From an uncultured Mucilaginibacter sp. (GTDB lineage Bacteria; Bacteroidota; Bacteroidia; Sphingobacteriales; Sphingobacteriaceae): a stretch of DNA of 26,477 nt. The DNA lies in the NCBI RefSeq assembly GCF_946479965.1, contig NZ_CAMLHX010000056.1:1-26477 (forward strand). The letters are read 5' to 3'. Position numbers and translations under genes: made by a program. Below the pieces are notes generated by a model. That model had not been told where the DNA came from. It was given only the letters and a program-made list of their open reading frames with translations, and made no database searches. Positions 8,146 to 16,892 of the stretch are shown piece after piece. How positions within the stretch are numbered: the first letter of the stretch is position 1; each line of letters opens with the position of its first letter.

Positions 8146-8373
8146 ATGAAAAAATCGATCATTTATGTAAGGCTCCTTGATGAAGGGACTGAAGTTTACC
8201 GACCTGTTGATGCCTTACATATTGGCGATATGCGCTACCAGATATTGGGTCATGATATTTATGATCTGAACGACGAAAAATGGGAGTTTCCTCCAGGGAG
8301 CTGTGTGGAGGGTATTGAGAGAAGTTCTTATCAGGAAATAATTCTGGTGGCGCAGGCTTTATGCGAATTATAA
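8146..8373 (+). CDS. Small conserved-looking hypothetical protein (75 aa)
   Basis: The frame opens at 8062, but its first 28 codons lie in the REP-like element and read as nonsense, so the ATG at 8146 (MKKSIIYVRLLDEGTEVYRP) is preferred. The 75-residue product is soluble, acidic and probably a compact beta-rich domain. The words VRLLDEGTEVYRPV and WEFPPGS recall a family of small uncharacterised proteins seen in Bacteroidota and other phyla. This is recognition from memory and gives no function. It stands alone between the oxygenase and the repeat region. Confidence 0.7.
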   Translation: MKKSIIYVRLLDEGTEVYRPVDALHIGDMRYQILGHDIYDLNDEKWEFPPGSCVEGIERSSYQEIILVAQALCEL

Positions 8374-8400
8374 CAATCCGTTTTGTCAGTCAACGTCTTG

Positions 8401-8666
8401 CTATCGGGAGCGAAGCCCCCGATAGCTATCGGCGCTCTACACGCCAGTTGGGTGTTTGTATGGAGGATAAACGCGCTCCGCATGTCGCTTGGTGACGCTC
8501 ATTGCCGCTAAGGCTAGTTAGTTTTTCGCAGTTTTTGTTTTTTTAAGGTGCTCAAGAGGGCTGCGCCGTTTACCTTAGATGCAAAGTAACCAAACATCAA
8601 GCCGAAAAAATCCTTCCCCCCGCAAGGCCTTTACCCATGGCCCGCGTTTTTCGTCAGGCCTTTGCG
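8401..8666. repeat. GC-rich intergenic region with several palindromes
   Basis: The interval 8374-8725 has no credible gene. At 8401-8425 the arms ctatcggg and cccgatag flank agcgaagcc. At 8419-8432 ccgatagctatcgg is a perfect palindrome. At 8621-8666 an imperfect inverted repeat has arms cgcaaggcct and aggcctttgcg with a 25-nt spacer containing ccatgg. The composition is clearly richer in G+C than the helicase gene next to it. The layout suggests dispersed intergenic repeats or decayed mobile DNA, but no second copy is in the window. Confidence 0.45.
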
Positions 8667-8725
8667 CTCTGTTGTAAAATACCACTCAAATCCGCATAAT
8701 TCAGCTTTATCGATGACTGTAGTTC

Positions 8726-10882
8726 TTAGCTTTCTTTGGCCTTTACTTTCTGCCCGCAGTAGGGACAAACAACCCAAAGTTTTTCCAACTGACTAAAACA
8801 ATTTTCACATAGTATTACGTTTTCGACCACCGATTTGATCGGCAAGGTTGTCCTTACCGTAAATGAATCGGGTATTTCTTTCAAAAAGCTTGATTCATTT
8901 CCTTTTTCCGTTATCAGAAAAAGTTTGTCTTTGGCACGGGTTATCGCAACATAGAATAACCTTCTTTCCTCCTCCAACAACAGGTCGTGGTTTGCTTTTT
9001 TAATCACCTGAAATATTCTGTCCTCAAGCCAAATGTCAGGGAAGCCCCCGTTGCCTTCAGTAAGGCCGAGTATAAAAACAACTTTTGCTTCGAGCCCTTT
9101 TGAAGCATGGATAGTTTTAGCCTGAATCAATATGCCCTCGTTTTTAAACTTGTATAAATACGGGGTAAACATTTTACTTCTCCGGTAAAGAAATAATATC
9201 TCCTCATTACTAATCCCCTCATCCAGAAGCTCTCTAACTTTATCAGCGCAGAACTTTACGTTTTCGTCCTCTGTGTTCCCCGAGTAAACAACTATTTTAT
9301 GCTCAGACCTTTTAGATGCCTGAACATCTTTTTCTACTTTAAATTTGTTATGCTTAATTACCTCATTGCTTGCGCTAACAATATTTTGTGTGCTTCTGTA
9401 ATTCATGTTGAGTTTGATGGTTTTAGCATCAGCAAAGTGATTTTCAAACTCAACAATGTAGCTCACATTTGAGCCCCTGAAACCATAAATACTTTGCCAG
9501 TCGTCGCCAACGCAAAACAGTTGTGTTTGATCTGTAAGTAATAGTTTGATCAACTCAACCTGTAAATTATTTACATCCTGAAACTCGTCGACGAGTATGT
9601 ATTGATATTTGCTTTTGTATTTATTGGCTATGTCTTGATGATTATGAAATAGGGAAGTTGTGCGCGAAATCAAATCGTTGAAGTCGAGATACGATTTGTT
9701 GGTACAATAATGGATGTACTCTTTTACTACCCGAATAGCTAAATCATAAAAATTTCTAACCCTTTCATGTTGATCCTTCCGTGCATTTTCTAAAACCAGG
9801 TCAATGTCAATATTTTCAACTTTGATCATGTCGGTTATCCTCATAATCTGTTGAACAAAATCCTTTACATCTTCATGATATCCGTGAAAAGCCTCTTTGA
9901 AGTTTAGTGTAATTGTTTTGTGATAATCGGACGGTAATCTGTTTTTTACAATTTGATCCAACGTATGATTGAACAAGGCAGAGTCCTTTGTCATGCTCTC
10001 AAATGTTTTAACAAGCAGCAAATTTCCTTTTTTAAATTGTTCTTCTTTATCCTTAGTTGGAAAACTTACCTCGCTAACATGTTCAATGTAGAGATTCGCG
10101 TCTGGAATGAAGAAATCGGGATGGAATGAAAAGTCTTTTATATTTAGTAAAGGTTCATATTCATATTTAATACTGTGTCTGTAAAACCAATCAGCAATAA
10201 ACTGCTCAGATTTTGAGCGAACCTTTGTTCCGTCGAGAGTGGTAAAATACTTGCCATCTTTTGGCGCAAACCGTGGATCTGCTTTTTTTAGATGGATCTT
10301 ATCTATTACATAATCAAGTATATATCGTTTTAGTTGCAATAAATATTCGGTGGATTCGCATTGTTCAATTAACAATTTATGAACAACTTCAAAAACGGTT
10401 TCAGGTGCAACATGCTTAGAAAGTTCATCTTCCTCATTTCTTACCTGATCGCCAATAATTTTAAACTTGTTATCAAACTCATTTACACCATAGCTCTTTA
10501 GAATACTGTAGCAAAATGAATGAAAGGTTTTTACAGTAAGTCCGTCAATCCATTTGTATTTTTTTTGCCAGGTATATCTTGCCTGGTCCTTGTCTGCTTT
10601 GCTTATTCTTTTGTTAAATAACAGTTTTTCATATTCGCCTGTGGTGTCAGCTGAAATGATCAAGCGGTCTATCATCTCATTGGTCGCATTTTTGGTAAAT
10701 GTGATAGCAACAATACTTGATGGGCTTACATCATTTTCCTCAATTAGGTAAATGAGTTTTTGTAGAAGCGTCTTGGTCTTGCCCGAACCTGCACCTGCCA
10801 AAACTAAAAGTCGTTTATCTTCACTAATAACAGCTTCATTTTGCTTATCATTTAGCGCGCTTAAGTTAGTTTTAGTAGTCAT
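8726..10882 (-). CDS. SF1 (UvrD/Rep/HelD-like) DNA helicase with nuclease-like insertion and zinc ribbon
   Basis: This 718-residue protein is a superfamily 1A helicase. Walker A is AGAGSGKT (29-36), motif II is DEFQD (432-436), motif III is GDDWQSIYGFRGS, motif V is TIHASKGLEAK and motif VI is RRLFYVAITRAKDK. GDDWQ and the C-terminal layout resemble E. coli helicase IV (HelD). Between motifs I and II lies a segment with E226 (KSEQF), D256 (FHPDFFIP) and E267-H268 (YIEHV), the layout of a PD-(D/E)xK-type nuclease core, although the usual Lys is His. The extreme C-terminus has C692/C695 and C706/C709, a zinc ribbon. The ATG at 10882 follows the marC stop by 1 bp; a GTG at 10921 would overlap marC and is rejected. 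The gene is more AT-rich than its neighbours, hinting at acquisition. A role in repair or defence is inference. Confidence 0.9.
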   Translation of the reverse strand: MTTKTNLSALNDKQNEAVISEDKRLLVLAGAGSGKTKTLLQKLIYLIEENDVSPSSIVAITFTKNATNEMIDRLIISADTTGEYEKLLFNKRISKADKDQARYTWQKKYKWIDGLTVKTFHSFCYSILKSYGVNEFDNKFKIIGDQVRNEEDELSKHVAPETVFEVVHKLLIEQCESTEYLLQLKRYILDYVIDKIHLKKADPRFAPKDGKYFTTLDGTKVRSKSEQFIADWFYRHSIKYEYEPLLNIKDFSFHPDFFIPDANLYIEHVSEVSFPTKDKEEQFKKGNLLLVKTFESMTKDSALFNHTLDQIVKNRLPSDYHKTITLNFKEAFHGYHEDVKDFVQQIMRITDMIKVENIDIDLVLENARKDQHERVRNFYDLAIRVVKEYIHYCTNKSYLDFNDLISRTTSLFHNHQDIANKYKSKYQYILVDEFQDVNNLQVELIKLLLTDQTQLFCVGDDWQSIYGFRGSNVSYIVEFENHFADAKTIKLNMNYRSTQNIVSASNEVIKHNKFKVEKDVQASKRSEHKIVVYSGNTEDENVKFCADKVRELLDEGISNEEILFLYRRSKMFTPYLYKFKNEGILIQAKTIHASKGLEAKVVFILGLTEGNGGFPDIWLEDRIFQVIKKANHDLLLEEERRLFYVAITRAKDKLFLITEKGNESSFLKEIPDSFTVRTTLPIKSVVENVILCENCFSQLEKLWVVCPYCGQKVKAKES

Positions 10883-10883
10883 G

Positions 10884-11570
10884 TTAATTAAAATTGGTTT
10901 TGATAAGGTTAATAATCCCACCCGAAGCGATCTGCAAACCCACGCAAAATATCAAAAACGCCATTAAACGGTTAACAATCTTTTCGTTGCTGGAACCTAT
11001 GTAGTTAATAAGGCGCTTAGTATTGGCGAAGAATATGAATATCAAAATACAGATGCCGATCACAGAAATAAGCAGCGCGCCTATGTTGATTAGGTAGTTA
11101 TCAAACGACTTATCCGCACCGTTCGCGCTCAAGGTGAATAAAACGGCAATAGTGCCCGCGCCGGTTGTCATAGGGAAAGTGATAGGGAAAAACAACTTGC
11201 CTTCTATGGCGCGGAGTTGTTCGTCGCCTACATCGGTGGTTTGTGTTGCCGGCGTTTTCTCTATCGCTTCGTTATCCGATGCCAGCGACTCCCAGCCAAT
11301 TTTACACATCATAATACCACCGGCCAGTTGGATGATTGGGATAGAGATACCGAAAAGTTCTAATATCCAATGTCCCAATAACAAGGTGACAGTACAGATC
11401 AAAAAGGCATAAAAAGTGATCTTTTTTACCGCGTTTAGCCGCTCTTTGCGCGAAAGCGAAGTGAAATACGGATTCACAATAAAAGCCGTACCAACCGGGT
11501 TAACCACCGGGAAAAGCGCCACAAAGCCAATAAATACCAGGTGAATAAAAGAGTTAAGATATTGCGGCAT
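10884..11570 (-). CDS. MarC-family (NAAT) inner-membrane protein
   Basis: This protein of about 228 residues has six hydrophobic segments and the MarC-family features FIGFVALFPVVNPVGTA near the N-terminus, IQLAGGIMMCKIGWE in the third segment and PMTTGAGTIAVLFTL in the middle. The family is annotated as a putative transporter (NAAT); the old link to multiple antibiotic resistance has not held up, so the substrate is unknown. The start is taken at the ATG at 11570; a TTG at 11588 extends the frame by six residues and is less likely. A polar loop (about 95-118, ASDNEAIEKTPATQTTD) replaces the usual short linker. Its stop is followed after one base by the helicase ATG, so the two are probably co-transcribed. 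Confidence 0.9.
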   Translation of the reverse strand: MPQYLNSFIHLVFIGFVALFPVVNPVGTAFIVNPYFTSLSRKERLNAVKKITFYAFLICTVTLLLGHWILELFGISIPIIQLAGGIMMCKIGWESLASDNEAIEKTPATQTTDVGDEQLRAIEGKLFFPITFPMTTGAGTIAVLFTLSANGADKSFDNYLINIGALLISVIGICILIFIFFANTKRLINYIGSSNEKIVNRLMAFLIFCVGLQIASGGIINLIKTNFN

Positions 11571-11669
11571 GGTGTGAGCGTTTAACAAAATCTAACCTAC
11601 AAAATATATTTGGTTGCTTATACGAACTTGTTACATAGGCTGATAAATAAAAGGATCGAGCAGATTTAG

Positions 11670-11869
11670 TGTTGCAGGCACCGGCGCTTTTTCTATGTTT
11701 TACAAACTATTTATAATCAATAGTTTACTGGTCATTTACAGCTAAATTTCCTGACGAATAAGTCTGTTGCAAATTGTTGCAGGCTGATTTGTTAACCTGC
11801 TAATAACTAGAAGTTTGCATTAAAATGCTGTTGCAAGTGTTGCAATTGTTGCTTGTATTTTCTGCAACA
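11670..11869. promoter_or_regulatory. Array of TGTTGCA motifs in the marC-rarA intergenic region
   Basis: The 351-bp interval 11571-11921 has no gene. The word TGTTGCA occurs at 11670, 11765, 11775, 11829 and 11838, with TGTTGC at 11847 and an inverted copy (TGCAACA) at 11863. Neighbouring copies start 10, 9 and 9 bp apart, close to one helical turn. Such phasing would place bound proteins on one DNA face. A 6-bp inverted repeat (ttagga/tcctaa, 11886-11912) lies between this array and the rarA start. No known motif was recognised. Confidence 0.5.
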
Positions 11870-11921
11870 CACAAAGCTAATTTTTTTAGGATTTAGCGTT
11901 AACAAGTCCTAATTTTACGAT

Positions 11922-13202
11922 ATGAACAATCTGCCGCCATTAGCCGAGCGCATGCGCCCCAAATCACTTGATGACTATGTCGGTCAGAAGCATTTGGTAG
12001 GGCAGGGCGCGGTTTTGCGTAAAGCGATAGAGAGTGGTGCGCTGCCCTCCATGCTTTTTTGGGGGCCGCCGGGCGTGGGCAAAACCACGCTGGCCTATAT
12101 CATTTCGCAAACGCAGGACAGGCCGTTCTTCTCACTAAGCGCCATCAACTCGGGCGTTAAAGACATCCGCGAGGTAATTGAAACCGCCACCCGGCTGCGC
12201 GATGAGGGGCATACCTTACCGGTGCTGTTCATTGATGAGATCCACCGTTTTTCCAAATCGCAGCAGGATTCGCTGCTGGGCGCTGTGGAGCGGGGTATAG
12301 TTACGCTGATAGGCGCCACTACAGAGAATCCATCGTTTGAAGTGATCTCGGCTTTGCTGTCGAGATGCCAGGTTTATATTCTACAGCACCTGGAAGAGGA
12401 AGATCTGATGGGCCTGCTGAACAAAGCTATGCGGGAAGACGAGGTACTCAAAAAGAAGAAGATCAACATAAAAGAGAACGAGGCACTGCTGCGCCTATCC
12501 GGCGGCGATGCCCGGAAGCTGCTTAATATATTTGAACTGCTGGTGAACGCCATCTCCGGTAAAACCATCGAGATAACCAACAAAGCGGTACTCGACCACG
12601 TGCAGCAGAACATGGCACTGTATGATAAGGCCGGCGAACAGCATTATGATATTATCTCAGCCTTTATAAAATCAATGCGCGGCAGCGACCCCAACGGCGC
12701 GGTTTACTGGCTGGCCCGCATGATAGCAGGCGGCGAGGACCCGCTATTCATAGCCCGCAGGATGTTGATACTGGCATCAGAAGACATAGGCAACGCCAAC
12801 CCTAATGCGCTGCTGCTGGCACAGGCCTGCTTTAATTCTGTAAATGTTATTGGCATGCCGGAGTCTCAGCTCATCCTGTCGCAGACTGCTATTTACCTGG
12901 CAACATCGGCAAAGAGTAACTCGGCCACAACCGCCATTGGCACCGCACTAAGTCTGGTTAAACAAACCGGCGATCTGCCCGTGCCGCTGCACCTGCGCAA
13001 CGCCCCAACCAAGCTAATGAAGAATATAGGTTACGGTAAGGATTATAAATATGCCCACAGTTACGAGGGCAATTTCGTAAACCTTGACTTTTTGCCCGAT
13101 GCCATAAAAGGCACAAAAATTTACGAACCCGGTAACAATTCGCGGGAAATGGAATCGAAAGAAAAGTTAAAGAAACTATGGGGCGACAGATATAAATATT
13201 AG
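11922..13202 (+). CDS. rarA: Replication-associated recombination protein A (RarA/MgsA AAA+ ATPase)
   Basis: This 426-residue clamp-loader-like AAA+ ATPase acts at stalled replication forks and gaps. The N-terminal LAERMRPKSLDDYVGQKHL is diagnostic. Walker A is GPPGVGKT (48-55), Walker B with the following motif is LFIDEIHRF, sensor 1 is GATTENPSFEV and the arginine-finger region is ALLSRC. The C-terminal MgsA/RarA domain shows SAFIKSMRGSDPNGAVYW and ARRMLILASEDIG. It is full length for the family. The start ATG at 11922 fits the conserved N-terminus. It is transcribed away from marC and precedes the DUF5687 pair by 29 nt with no obvious terminator, so read-through is possible. Confidence 0.96.
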   Translation: MNNLPPLAERMRPKSLDDYVGQKHLVGQGAVLRKAIESGALPSMLFWGPPGVGKTTLAYIISQTQDRPFFSLSAINSGVKDIREVIETATRLRDEGHTLPVLFIDEIHRFSKSQQDSLLGAVERGIVTLIGATTENPSFEVISALLSRCQVYILQHLEEEDLMGLLNKAMREDEVLKKKKINIKENEALLRLSGGDARKLLNIFELLVNAISGKTIEITNKAVLDHVQQNMALYDKAGEQHYDIISAFIKSMRGSDPNGAVYWLARMIAGGEDPLFIARRMLILASEDIGNANPNALLLAQACFNSVNVIGMPESQLILSQTAIYLATSAKSNSATTAIGTALSLVKQTGDLPVPLHLRNAPTKLMKNIGYGKDYKYAHSYEGNFVNLDFLPDAIKGTKIYEPGNNSREMESKEKLKKLWGDRYKY

Positions 13203-13231
13203 TACCTTAACCCCAATTAAACTGATCTTAC

Positions 13232-14707
13232 ATGATATCAAATTTCCTTAGGCATGAGTTAAAAGCCTTCTGGCGGTCAAAAAACACAGGTAAAAGCATA
13301 GGCGTACGTATAGTTATGGGCCTTATGATCCTGTATCTTTTGGTAGTTGTCGGGATAATTGGCTTTGCAATGGATGTGGTTTTGGAAAAGGCCTTACCAC
13401 ACGAGGATGTTATTGTCTCGTTTTGTGGGATAATACTGATGTACTTCCTGTTCGAATTGTTATCACGTATACAGTTGCAGGAATTGCCCACGCTGCGCGT
13501 GCAGCCCTATCTTCATTTACCGGTGCGGCGGAATATTATTGTAGGCTATCTTGCTTTTACCGCGCTGCTTTCGTTTTTTAACCTTTGGCCAATAATTCTG
13601 TTCTTCCCCTTTATATTTAAGGTTATAGCTCACGTAGGGAGCGGAGCAGCAGCAGGTTTTATTGTCGCAATATTGTCTATAACCATTTTTAACAATTACC
13701 TGGCCTTATACTTAAAGCGGAGAGCAAACCTGAATGGCTGGGTATTTGTAATTGTAACTGTTGTTCTGGGATTGATAATTGCCGGAGACTTTGCTTGGCA
13801 TATCTACTCTATCCGCAACATATCATACGCCTTTTTTGGTAATCTCCTGAAGCACCCAGCTTTGGCTTTAGTGCCTTTAGCGATGGCTATCGGAATGTAT
13901 GTTTTAAACTTTGTATACCTCAAACAAAACCTTTACCTCGAAGAGCTTTCACGTAAAAAGGCATCGTATAAAACCAGTACTGAGTATCCGCTACTTGACC
14001 GCTTTGGCTCCCTTGGCGATCAGGTTGCCAACGAGATAAAACTTATTCTGCGTAATAAGCGGCCTCGGTCGGCCTTTATTATGTCGGCAGTGTTCTTACT
14101 TTATGGTTTGATCATTTATCTTAATCCATCACAAGGTTCTTCAGATTGGTGGAGAATATTTGTGGGAATGTTTATTACCGGTTTTTTTATAATTAGCTAC
14201 GGGCAGTTTTTGTATAGCTGGCAGGCGGCACACTTTGACGGCTTAATGGTAAGCAAAGTAAGTTTTACAGATTTTTTGAAAGCCAAGTATCTTCTATTTA
14301 CGGCTGTATCAACTGCTGCTGTTGTATTATCTATACCTTACGCATATTTTGGCTGGCGCACAGTGTTGGTACACTTTGTAATGTATGTATGGAATTTGGG
14401 CGTGAACATACACATAGTATTGTTTTTTGCCAACCGAAATGCCAAACGTATCGACTTGAGCAAGGGTGCGTCCTTTAACTGGGAAGGCGTTGGAGCCACG
14501 CAGTGGTTGCTATCGCTGCCGTTGATGTTGGGCCCATATGTCATATTCGCGCCATTCAAACTGCTTAATTTAGCTGATGTTGGGCTTGCAATAATGACAG
14601 TAGTTGGTATTGCGGGTATCGTAACACGTAGTTTCTGGCTGGATAAACTGGTGCAGGATTTTTATAAGAGAAAATATACCATAACCGAGGGTTTTAGAAA
14701 TAAATAA
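13232..14707 (+). CDS. DUF5687-type ABC transporter permease
   Basis: This 491-residue integral membrane protein has about twelve hydrophobic segments and a cytoplasmic loop in the middle (about 235-275, containing LDRFGSLGDQVANEIKLIL). The N-terminus (FLRHELKAFWRSKNTGKS) and overall plan match the DUF5687 family of Bacteroidota, which typically lies beside an ABC ATPase, as here. The ATPase start follows its stop after a single base, so the two probably form one exporter. The substrate is unknown. An FFANRNAKRIDLSKGASFNWEG-like loop near residues 400-420 is typical of the family from memory. Confidence in the membrane role is high; confidence in the family name is moderate to high. Confidence 0.85.
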   Translation: MISNFLRHELKAFWRSKNTGKSIGVRIVMGLMILYLLVVVGIIGFAMDVVLEKALPHEDVIVSFCGIILMYFLFELLSRIQLQELPTLRVQPYLHLPVRRNIIVGYLAFTALLSFFNLWPIILFFPFIFKVIAHVGSGAAAGFIVAILSITIFNNYLALYLKRRANLNGWVFVIVTVVLGLIIAGDFAWHIYSIRNISYAFFGNLLKHPALALVPLAMAIGMYVLNFVYLKQNLYLEELSRKKASYKTSTEYPLLDRFGSLGDQVANEIKLILRNKRPRSAFIMSAVFLLYGLIIYLNPSQGSSDWWRIFVGMFITGFFIISYGQFLYSWQAAHFDGLMVSKVSFTDFLKAKYLLFTAVSTAAVVLSIPYAYFGWRTVLVHFVMYVWNLGVNIHIVLFFANRNAKRIDLSKGASFNWEGVGATQWLLSLPLMLGPYVIFAPFKLLNLADVGLAIMTVVGIAGIVTRSFWLDKLVQDFYKRKYTITEGFRNK

Positions 14708-14708
14708 C

Positions 14709-15455
14709 ATGATACAGGTAAAAGATATTAAGAAGATTTACAACGGTGTTATTGTGGTTAATGTGCCGCAATTACAGATCAATAAAGGCGAAAGCGTTGG
14801 CTTAGTGGGCAATAACGGTGCGGGTAAAACCACCCTGTTCCGTATGATGCTTGATTTGATCAGACCGGAAGCCGGCGAGGTATTGTCAGAGGGACAACCC
14901 GTTGCCGGACACGAACATTGGAAGGAATACACCGCATCCTACCTTGACGAAGGCTTTTTGATAGATTACCTTACACCCGAAGAGTATTTCTACTTCATCG
15001 GCGGCCTGCATAATCAAACCCGCGCGCAGGTAGATGAATATATTGCACAGTTCGGTGAATTCTTTAATGGTGAGATCCTTAAAAAGGGTAAATACATCCG
15101 CGATCTTTCCAAGGGTAATCAAACTAAAGTTGGCATAGTATCCTGCCTGCTGCAAAAACCGCAGTTTTTAATGCTGGATGAGCCTTTTGCTAATATAGAT
15201 CCTACTACACAATATAGGCTTAAAACATTACTTAAGGACCTGAACAAGAACAATGGCGTCTGCACACTGGTATCAAGCCATGACCTTAACCACGTTACTG
15301 ATGTTTGCGACCGTATTTTGCTGATGGAAAAAGGAAGGATCATAAAAGATATAGCTACCAGCACATCAACATTAGCTGAACTGGAAGAATACTTTGCTAT
15401 CGGTCATCCTGCACATCAAACATCATTGCCTGTTGACGAGGAAGAAAATCATTAA
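14709..15455 (+). CDS. ABC transporter ATP-binding protein
   Basis: This 248-residue nucleotide-binding subunit is the partner of the preceding permease. Walker A is GNNGAGKT (34-41), the signature is LSKGN (133-137) in the variant form LSKGNQTKV, and Walker B is FLMLDEP with D157 and E158. The switch histidine is in SSHDLNH. The organisation is that of ABC-2/CcmA-like drug or polysaccharide exporters, with a short C-terminal tail after the core. The start lies 1 bp after the DUF5687 stop (TAA C ATG), which indicates coupling. Nothing in the sequence tells the substrate. Confidence 0.94.
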   Translation: MIQVKDIKKIYNGVIVVNVPQLQINKGESVGLVGNNGAGKTTLFRMMLDLIRPEAGEVLSEGQPVAGHEHWKEYTASYLDEGFLIDYLTPEEYFYFIGGLHNQTRAQVDEYIAQFGEFFNGEILKKGKYIRDLSKGNQTKVGIVSCLLQKPQFLMLDEPFANIDPTTQYRLKTLLKDLNKNNGVCTLVSSHDLNHVTDVCDRILLMEKGRIIKDIATSTSTLAELEEYFAIGHPAHQTSLPVDEEENH

Positions 15456-15512
15456 TTTAGTTGATTAAGTCCCGATAATTATTGGGAGATGATCAGAGGT
15501 TAGTTGAAATTT

Positions 15513-16007
15513 ATGCCTGTTATCCGCGTAGCAACTGTTGAAGATGTAGAAACCATTCGCCAATTAGCTGAAGCGATCTGGTGGCCGGCCTATGGGCCAA
15601 TTCTATCTCCGGAGCAACTTGTCTTTATGCTTGCGGAAATATACTCCACAGATAAAATAACGGAACAAATAATTAATGGTGAGCAAACTTATTTATTGCT
15701 GATAGAGGATGATAAGCCTGTCGCCTTAGCAGCTTACTCGCCACGCGAGGAAAATCCTGACATATACAAACTACATAAACTGTATTGTCTGTCATCAACA
15801 CAGGGTAAAGGCTATGGCAAACTATTGGTAGATAAAGTTTGTGCCGATGTTTTAACAGCCGGAAAGAACATTTTAGAACTAAATGTTAACCGATATAATC
15901 CGGCAAAAACGTTTTACGAAAAGCTGGGCTTTGCTGTAATCTATAAGGAGGATATCGCAATAGGTCCTTATTGGATGAACGATTATGTAATGCGTAAACA
16001 GCTGTAA
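15513..16007 (+). CDS. GNAT-family N-acetyltransferase
   Basis: This 164-residue protein has the GNAT fold. The acetyl-CoA pyrophosphate-binding loop is QGKGYG (97-102) after the strand KLHKLYCLS, followed by the typical LELNVNRYNPAKTFYEKLGF, where the conserved Asn/Tyr region and FYEKLGF are family landmarks. The start is the ATG at 15513; an in-frame TTG at 15504 adds three residues and is not favoured. The acceptor substrate cannot be inferred. It lies 57 nt after the ABC ATPase and converges on the AraC gene with only 9 nt between the stop codons and no visible terminator. Confidence 0.93.
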   Translation: MPVIRVATVEDVETIRQLAEAIWWPAYGPILSPEQLVFMLAEIYSTDKITEQIINGEQTYLLLIEDDKPVALAAYSPREENPDIYKLHKLYCLSSTQGKGYGKLLVDKVCADVLTAGKNILELNVNRYNPAKTFYEKLGFAVIYKEDIAIGPYWMNDYVMRKQL

Positions 16008-16016
16008 TACTTCGCA

Positions 16017-16892
16017 TTAACTTAAAATCTGCAAAAACTCTTTCTTGTAGTCTGTAGGCTTCTTCTTCATCTCGTCCCTAAAATGCTTGTTGAAGTTGGA
16101 AAGTGTTTTAAAGCCTGTACGCTCGGCAATAGCTGCTACGCTCAGTTCTGTTTCGGTTAGCAGTTTACAGGCATGTTTAACTCGCAGTTCAGTAATGAAT
16201 TTGGAAAAACCTTTGTTATTTGCCGCTGCGAAATAGCGGCTGAAGGAGGTGGGAGTCATACACACCAGGTCGGCAAGTTCATTCAGGTGGATTTTTTTCC
16301 GATAGTTTTTCAGGATATATTCATAAACGCTGCTCATGCGGTCTGCTTCATCCTTTTTAAAAGGATCATTATATTCGTTGTGCGATATAAAACTGTATTC
16401 CTTAGTATTAGCAAGCGCGTTCAATATTTTAAGCAAATGAATAAATGCGGGTAGTCCGCTTAGCGTCAAAAGCTCCTTCATCATTTCAATTACCGATACC
16501 CGCACTTTGCCATGAAACTCCAATCCGCGCGATGACTTTTTAAAGAAGTTTCTCAATTGCACCATTTCGTCCTTCGCCATTAAATGCTCTCCCAAAAAGC
16601 TTTCCTGCAGGTAAATTACTATACCGCTTACTTTCAATGGCGCACTTTTTTCAAAGTAGGTTTCATCGCTGCGCCACAGGTGTGGAAGGTTTGACCCTAT
16701 GAGAATCAGTTCATTAGGCGTAAAATTTTTGATACTATCACCTATAAATCGCGTTCCCGTACCTTCAAGTGGCACAAATAACTGGTATTCGGAGTGCGAA
16801 TGCCATACCGGATCAAAGTAATGATCTTCCAGATATTTAACGGTAAATATCTGTGAATCAGGTATTGAATGCTTATGTACGGCGGTCTTCAT
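16017..16892 (-). CDS. AraC-family transcriptional regulator, probable regulator of the divergent sugar-oxidation unit
   Basis: This 291-residue protein has an N-terminal cupin-like sensory domain (about 10-150, with VWHSHSEYQLFVPLEGTG and NLPHLWRSDE) and a C-terminal double helix-turn-helix AraC domain (about 190-290). In the latter, LNELADLVCMTPTSFSRYF and VAAIAERTGFKTLSNFNKHF are the two recognition units. Regulators with this layout usually bind a small sugar-related ligand. The gene is transcribed divergently from the 17038-23646 unit, with 145 bp between the start codons and an 18-bp dyad close to the opposing gene, so local control is likely but unproven. Confidence 0.93.
   Translation of the reverse strand: MKTAVHKHSIPDSQIFTVKYLEDHYFDPVWHSHSEYQLFVPLEGTGTRFIGDSIKNFTPNELILIGSNLPHLWRSDETYFEKSAPLKVSGIVIYLQESFLGEHLMAKDEMVQLRNFFKKSSRGLEFHGKVRVSVIEMMKELLTLSGLPAFIHLLKILNALANTKEYSFISHNEYNDPFKKDEADRMSSVYEYILKNYRKKIHLNELADLVCMTPTSFSRYFAAANNKGFSKFITELRVKHACKLLTETELSVAAIAERTGFKTLSNFNKHFRDEMKKKPTDYKKEFLQILS

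Noticed and set aside
10883..10921. GTG start extending the helicase by 13 residues
   Set aside because: It would overlap the end of marC; the ATG at 10882 directly after the marC stop gives a natural N-terminus (NDKQNEAV follows closely).
15471..15486. Hairpin cccgataattattggg after the ABC ATPase as a terminator
   Set aside because: The stem is only six pairs including one G-U and there is no T-tract, so it is too weak to call.
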